Source: Ezakiella sp. (lineage in GTDB: Bacteria; Bacillota; Clostridia; Tissierellales; Peptoniphilaceae). Taken from it: a DNA stretch of 64,000 bases. The stretch covers positions 124,001-188,000 of the forward strand of contig JALEOH010000030.1 in NCBI GenBank assembly GCA_022766605.1, given 5' to 3'. Below the pieces are notes generated by a model that saw nothing but the letters and a program-made list of their open reading frames with translations, did no database searches and was not told where the DNA came from. This document shows positions 60,677-64,000 of the stretch, one piece after another. How positions within the stretch are numbered: position 1 is the stretch's first letter; each line of letters begins with the position of its first letter. The translations under genes were made by a program, and so were the position numbers.

Positions 60677-61528
60677 ATGGAAATATTATATTCAATACTC
60701 GTACTTGGCGTTATGGGATTGATATTTGGAATATTGCTTAGCATTGCATCTAATATATTTGCGGTTGAAATGGATCCGCTAGTAGGTAATATCCTAGGAG
60801 TTCTTCCAGGAGCTAACTGCGGTGCATGTGGTTTTCCAGGATGTGAAGGACTTGCCAATGCTATTGCTTCTGGCAAGGCTCCAACAAATGGATGCACTAT
60901 AGGAGGCCCCAGCGTTGCAGCTAAAGTAGCAGGTCTTTTAGGAACAGAGGCTATTGAAACTGAAAGGGAAGTTGCGGTTGTAAGATGTAATGGTAAATGT
61001 CAATTTGCAAAGAATAAATATGAATACTATGGAATAAAGGATTGCAGATATATGGCTCAAATTGGCGGAGGCAATAAGGCATGCTCTTATGGATGCTTAG
61101 GATGCGGAAGCTGCTTTGATGTCTGTGCATTTGATGCAATTAAGATGATTGATGGCGTTGCAGTAATAGATAAAGAAAAATGCGTTGCATGCCACAAATG
61201 TGTAGATATTTGTCCTAAAAAAATAATCGAGATGATGCCCTATAAGAGACATACTGTTATTAAATGCGCTTCATTTGATAAGGGAAAAACAGTTAAGACA
61301 AATTGTTCGGTGGGATGTATTGGTTGTCAGATTTGTGTTAAGAAATGTCCAAAACAGACTATAAAATTCGACAACAATTTAGCTCATATCGACTATTCGG
61401 GATGCATTGACTGCAAAACTTGCGTCAAGGCTTGCCCAACAAAAGCAATTCACGACGATAGACCAGAGCGTCCAAAAAAAGTTATTGCCCCAAAGCCTGA
61501 GGCAGAAGAGACAGTAAGTATTAATTAA
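60677..61528 (+). CDS. rnfB: Rnf complex subunit RnfB (ferredoxin-side Fe-S protein)
   Basis: RnfB accepts or gives electrons to ferredoxin in the cytoplasm. The 283-residue protein has an N-terminal membrane helix, the CGACGFPGCEG four-cysteine cluster motif at about residues 49-59 with a more distant Cys after it, and a ferredoxin-like C-terminal part with four Cys-rich motifs: CLGCGSCFDVC, CVACHKCVDIC, CIGCQICVKKC and CIDCKTCVKAC. That number of clusters is typical of acetogen-like RnfB. ATG 60677 follows TAGGAGG. It ends the operon, before a long terminator at 61536. Confidence 0.96.
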   Translation: MEILYSILVLGVMGLIFGILLSIASNIFAVEMDPLVGNILGVLPGANCGACGFPGCEGLANAIASGKAPTNGCTIGGPSVAAKVAGLLGTEAIETEREVAVVRCNGKCQFAKNKYEYYGIKDCRYMAQIGGGNKACSYGCLGCGSCFDVCAFDAIKMIDGVAVIDKEKCVACHKCVDICPKKIIEMMPYKRHTVIKCASFDKGKTVKTNCSVGCIGCQICVKKCPKQTIKFDNNLAHIDYSGCIDCKTCVKACPTKAIHDDRPERPKKVIAPKPEAEETVSIN

Positions 61529-61535
61529 TTAATTA

Positions 61536-61585
61536 AAAAAGCAACTTTAATGAGTGTGAAATTCACCTCAAAAAAGTTGCTTTTT
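61536..61585. terminator. Bidirectional terminator between rnfB and rubrerythrin
   Basis: A long hairpin: AAAAAGCAACTTT pairs with AAAGTTGCTTTTT as the outer stem, with an inner stem TGAG..GTGAA/TTCAC..CTCA at 61551-61570. T runs on both strands make it work for both the rnf operon and the convergent rubrerythrin gene. Confidence 0.85.
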
Positions 61586-61592
61586 ATTTTAA

Positions 61593-62174
61593 CTAATAAT
61601 TTTCGACAAAAAGCTCGAAATGGGCTTGTGGATGATCACATGCAGGGCAGACCTTTGGCGCAGTCTTTCCCTCGTGTAGATAACCACAGTTATCACATTT
61701 CCAAATATAGACTCCATCTCTTTTAAATACTTTTCCCTCTTCGATATTTTCAATCAATTTTTTATATCTGTTGAAGTGGGCTTTTTCAACTTCGCCTATA
61801 TTTTTAAATACAGCTGCGATTTCATTAAATCCCTCTTCTTTTGCAATTTTAGCAAATTCAGGGTAAAGGGTTGTATATTCTTCTTCCTCACCGTAAGCTG
61901 CAGCTTTAAGATTGTCTAGAGTTTCACCAAATTCAATTGGAAAATTTCCACAAATGTCAACAGTTTCTCCTTGCATGACATCTCTTAAAAACTTGTAGAA
62001 CCTCTTTGCGTGTTGTTCTTCATTTCTTGCTGTTTCAAGGAAGATGTTTTGTATTTGAACATAACCATCCTTCTTTGCTTGACCCGCATAATAAGTATAT
62101 CTCATTGATGCTTGTGACTCATTGATGAATGACTTCATCAAATTTTCTGCTGTCTTTGAACCTTTAAGTTCCAT
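61593..62174 (-). CDS. rbr: Rubrerythrin
   Basis: Rubrerythrin reduces hydrogen peroxide to water in anaerobes, with electrons from rubredoxin or flavodoxin-type carriers. The 193-residue protein has a ferritin-like four-helix domain with the di-iron ligands (E19-type NESQASMRY, ETARNEEQHAKRF, EEEEYTTLYPEFAKIA and GEVEKAHFNRY) and a C-terminal rubredoxin domain with CDNCGYLHEG and CPACDHPQAHF, each giving two iron cysteines. It has its own promoter on the minus strand and converges with rnf. The start is 62174 on the minus strand after TAGGAGGTATTTT. Confidence 0.96.
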   Translation of the reverse strand: MELKGSKTAENLMKSFINESQASMRYTYYAGQAKKDGYVQIQNIFLETARNEEQHAKRFYKFLRDVMQGETVDICGNFPIEFGETLDNLKAAAYGEEEEYTTLYPEFAKIAKEEGFNEIAAVFKNIGEVEKAHFNRYKKLIENIEEGKVFKRDGVYIWKCDNCGYLHEGKTAPKVCPACDHPQAHFELFVENY

Positions 62175-62214
62175 AAAATACCTCCTAAATCAATTTGCAA
62201 CAAGTGCTATAACT

Positions 62215-62243
62215 ATTCTACATCAACTGGAATTTTTTTGCAA
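62215..62243 (-). promoter_or_regulatory. Promoter for rubrerythrin
   Basis: Minus strand TTGCAA (plus 62238-62243), 17 bases, TAGAAT (62215-62220). The same hexamer pair and spacing occur before the comEA-like gene at 63459. Confidence 0.75.
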
Positions 62244-62275
62244 GTAAAAAGACTTGTAGCTTTATACAAGTCTTT
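62241..62275 (-). terminator. Terminator after the AraC-family gene
   Basis: On the minus strand AAAGACTTGT (plus 62275 down to 62266), eight-base loop, ACAAGTCTTT (62257-62248), then more T. The ten-base arms pair perfectly. Confidence 0.85.
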
Positions 62276-62292
62276 AAAATTAATTAGCATCG

Positions 62293-62916
62293 CTATTTTT
62301 TTCCATATTTGCTTCGATATTCAGATGGTGTCATGCCAGCCACTTTTTTAAAAGTAAGAGAAAAATGTGGTTGATTAGCAAAGCCACAAATATCTCCGAT
62401 ATAATCCAGAGAGTTATCTGTTGTTTCAATGAGTTTTTTTGCATGTTGAACTCTTAGAATATTTACATATTCTATGAATCTATATCCAGTTTTCAGTGAA
62501 AACATTCGAGATAGATAGTTGGGACTTACATTCAATTTTTTTGCAACTTCTCCCAAGCTTATCTTATTCGTAAATTCTTGCGATATGATATCAATTGCTT
62601 GTCTTATGAGTCTATCTTCAATTATCATATCTTGGTCGATAGACTCAGTATAAGATCTCATTATATAATGAGCGGTGTCGATGATTTCTCCATAAGTGGT
62701 AGCAGATTTAATTAGATCCTTGTTGGCATTAAATATATCGACTAAATTCCATTCATACTTCGAAAGATAGTGTCCATAGACAAATGTATTTAGTTCAGAT
62801 AGAAAAAATTTTTGATCCTCAAAATCCTTGCATTCATCTAAGGCCTCGTCGATCTTAAGTAAGGCTTTTTCAAGGAGATGAGGTTTTTGAAGGTCCAGAA
62901 ATTCAAGATAATTCAT
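62293..62916 (-). CDS. AraC-family transcriptional regulator
   Basis: The 207-residue protein has an N-terminal helical domain of about 100 residues that I cannot assign to a known sensor, followed by an AraC-type double helix-turn-helix domain (about 108-205): ISLGEVAKKLNVSPNYLSRMFSLKTG and the second HTH with IGDICGFANQPHFSLTFKKVAGMTPSEYR. It should bind DNA as an activator or repressor. It is divergent to the flavodoxin gene at 63025, and a dyad lies between them. Its minus-strand promoter is a perfect consensus. A role in redox control is inferred only from its neighbours. Confidence 0.9.
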   Translation of the reverse strand: MNYLEFLDLQKPHLLEKALLKIDEALDECKDFEDQKFFLSELNTFVYGHYLSKYEWNLVDIFNANKDLIKSATTYGEIIDTAHYIMRSYTESIDQDMIIEDRLIRQAIDIISQEFTNKISLGEVAKKLNVSPNYLSRMFSLKTGYRFIEYVNILRVQHAKKLIETTDNSLDYIGDICGFANQPHFSLTFKKVAGMTPSEYRSKYGKK

Positions 62917-62945
62917 ATTTCCTCCTTAATAAAAATTACATCAAA

Positions 62946-62959
62946 ATGGTATAAACCAT
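62946..62959. promoter_or_regulatory. Inverted repeat between araC-type gene and flavodoxin
   Basis: ATGGT-ATAA-ACCAT. It lies where a -35 for the flavodoxin -10 (TATAAT, 62976-62981) would be, and about 8 to 21 bases past the expected start of the minus-strand transcript. It could be an activator site for flavodoxin and a repression site for the regulator. Confidence 0.4.
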
Positions 62960-62973
62960 CTCTGTCTATTTAT

Positions 62974-63002
62974 ATTATAATATAAGTGGCGTGAAATGTC
63001 AA
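62974..63002 (-). promoter_or_regulatory. Consensus promoter for the AraC-family gene
   Basis: Minus strand TTGACA (plus 62997-63002), 17 bases, TATAAT (62974-62979): a perfect match. It overlaps the plus-strand TATAAT at 62976-62981 of the flavodoxin gene, so the two promoters probably compete. Confidence 0.8.
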
Positions 63003-63024
63003 AAATAAAAATTGGAGGTAATTT

Positions 63025-63444
63025 ATGACAGTTAATGTAATTTACTGGACAGGCACAGGAAACACTGAGGCTATGGCTAATGCTGTCCTAGAAGGAATTA
63101 AGTCAAAAGGAGTAGAGGCTAGACTTATCTTTGTTGATGAAGCAACAATTGATGATGTTATCAATGCCGATGCAGTTGCTTTTGGATGCCCAGCTATGGG
63201 AGATGAAGTACTGGAAGAGGATTCTTTTAGACCATTTATGGATGAGGCAAACAAAGTGATAAATGGTAAGAAAGTTGCGATATTTGGTTCTTATGAGTGG
63301 AAGGAAGGACAATATATGGAAGATTGGACAAATGAGATTAAAGCGACTGGCGCAAATCTTGTAGCTCCTGGTCTATTAGCATACGACTATCCCGATGAAG
63401 ATGCTTTAGAAAAATGTAAGGAGCTTGGAAAAGCACTCGTATAA
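63025..63444 (+). CDS. Flavodoxin
   Basis: Flavodoxin is a small FMN electron carrier that can replace ferredoxin. The 139-residue protein has the phosphate-binding loop TGTGNTEAMANAV (about residues 9-21), the 50s-loop region CPAMGDEVLEED and the second isoalloxazine loop region GSYEWKEGQYMEDW. It is a short-chain clostridial-type flavodoxin without the long-chain insertion. ATG 63025 follows TTGGAGGTAATTT. It is divergent from the AraC-type gene, and its -10 lacks a recognisable -35. Confidence 0.95.
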   Translation: MTVNVIYWTGTGNTEAMANAVLEGIKSKGVEARLIFVDEATIDDVINADAVAFGCPAMGDEVLEEDSFRPFMDEANKVINGKKVAIFGSYEWKEGQYMEDWTNEIKATGANLVAPGLLAYDYPDEDALEKCKELGKALV

Positions 63445-63458
63445 AAACGGATTCTTTA

Positions 63459-63487
63459 TTGCAAAAAATTAATATTTGTGATAGAAT
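63459..63487 (+). promoter_or_regulatory. Promoter for the comEA-like gene
   Basis: TTGCAA (63459-63464), 17 bases, TAGAAT (63482-63487), 20 bases before the coding start. Confidence 0.65.
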
Positions 63488-63506
63488 ATACTCAGTGGAG
63501 GTTCAG

Positions 63507-64000
63507 ATGAAAAAATTATTTATCTGTCTAATACTGAGTTTTTTCTTGTTCTCATGCAGCAATAAAGAACCATTATATAATTATACAAATATAGATGATG
63601 ATAATAGCAATATCAGCGAAAATACCGAAAATAATTCAAGCAAAGAGAAAATTAGTGTTCATATATCTGGAGAAGTTAAGAGAACTGGAGTATATGAAAT
63701 GGAAAAGGGAGATAGAGTAATAGATCTTATTTTAAAGGCGGGAGGCTTTACACCTGATGCTAATGAAGATGCTGTTAATCAAGCTGAAAAATTAAAGGAT
63801 GGACAAAAAATATATATTCCAAAGATTGGCGAGACCGTCAAGCTAGACGATGTAAGTAGTAAAAATACTTTAGTCGATATAAATACAGCCAATAAAGATG
63901 AGTTAATGACGCTTCCTTCAGTTGGCGAGAAGACGGCTCAATCGATTATAGATTATAGAGAAAATAATGATTTTGAGAACTTTGAAGATCTGTTAAATGT
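63507..64000 (+). CDS. comEA: ComEA-like DNA-binding competence lipoprotein (5' part)
   Basis: The frame opens at ATG 63507 and runs off the window after about 164 residues. It starts with a lipoprotein signal whose lipobox is LFSC (Cys17), then an Asn/Ser/Asp-rich linker to about 47, an SLBB domain (ISVHISGEVKRTGVYEMEKGDRVIDLILKAGGF) and a helix-hairpin-helix domain (VDINTANKDELMTLPSVGEKTAQSIIDYRE). This is the ComEA layout, the surface receptor for transforming DNA. The usual ComEA is anchored by a membrane helix rather than a lipid. GTGGAGGTTCAG precedes the start. Downstream comEC cannot be seen. Confidence 0.88.
   Translation, partial: MKKLFICLILSFFLFSCSNKEPLYNYTNIDDDNSNISENTENNSSKEKISVHISGEVKRTGVYEMEKGDRVIDLILKAGGFTPDANEDAVNQAEKLKDGQKIYIPKIGETVKLDDVSSKNTLVDINTANKDELMTLPSVGEKTAQSIIDYRENNDFENFEDLLN

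Noticed and set aside
61517-61535. TTAATTAATTAATTAA tract as a repeat or binding site
   Set aside because: A short tetranucleotide run at the rnfB stop; too small and AT-rich to mean more than chance.
1-64000. CRISPR arrays, insertion sequences, prophage, tRNA or rRNA genes
   Set aside because: I saw no regularly spaced repeats, transposase or integrase motifs, phage structural genes or RNA gene signatures; all long stretches are accounted for by housekeeping genes. Small tRNAs cannot be excluded absolutely without a covariance search.

Overview
The window is AT-rich, densely coded DNA from an anaerobic low-GC Firmicute (Bacillota, class Clostridia or Tissierellia). The case rests on gene content: a complete Rnf complex, rubrerythrin, GlpX-type fructose-1,6-bisphosphatase, a SCIFF-type radical-SAM maturase next to secDF, an ileS T-box leader, a Firmicute-style bifunctional Rel, RNase Y, Cys4-type L31, and GTG/TTG starts with strong GGAGG ribosome sites. 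I cannot name a species. Almost everything is chromosomal housekeeping. I see no insertion sequence, prophage, CRISPR, rRNA or tRNA. No gene-free stretch exceeds 300 bases; the longest is about 250 bases before ileS, filled by a T-box.

Layout: 3-2554, end of a SCIFF maturase, then secD-secF. 2633-6991, recJ-rel-dtd. 7039-9471, nitroreductase-like protein, transaldolase, glpX. 9552-14132, rpmE, prmC-prfA, a flavoprotein and a SAF-domain dehydrogenase. 14125-19576, promoter, T-box, ileS, a parvulin and a degenerate RelA/SpoT-domain protein. 19648-22154, three poorly known small genes and a secreted phosphodiester-glycosidase-family protein. 22232-34571, one twelve-gene run: pnp-dut-uppP-ftsK-rimO-pgsA-pncC-recA and then an Mre11/Rad50-like module whose ATPase is split over separate genes. 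34630-38435, rny, an SLH surface protein and two small proteins.

38444-42125 (minus strand) is an iron-type ABC importer. 42343-50934 holds a membrane protein, MTA/SAH deaminase, zinc metallopeptidase, trpS and a giant PurD-PurL fusion. 51021-56284 holds polA-coaE-lytic transglycosylase-lipoprotein. 56373-61528 is rnfCDGEAB with its own promoter and terminator. The end carries rubrerythrin and an AraC regulator (minus), a flavodoxin (plus) and the start of a lipoprotein-type ComEA.

Themes: protein synthesis and export; DNA repair and replication (recJ, recA, split Mre11/Rad50, polA, ftsK); RNA turnover (pnp, rny); anaerobic redox energy metabolism (Rnf, flavodoxin, rubrerythrin). The most unusual items are the split Rad50-like module beside recA, the PurD-PurL fusion, the RelA/SpoT-domain protein with an altered G-loop, the RnfD N-terminal extension, and the regulatory layout between the AraC gene and flavodoxin.
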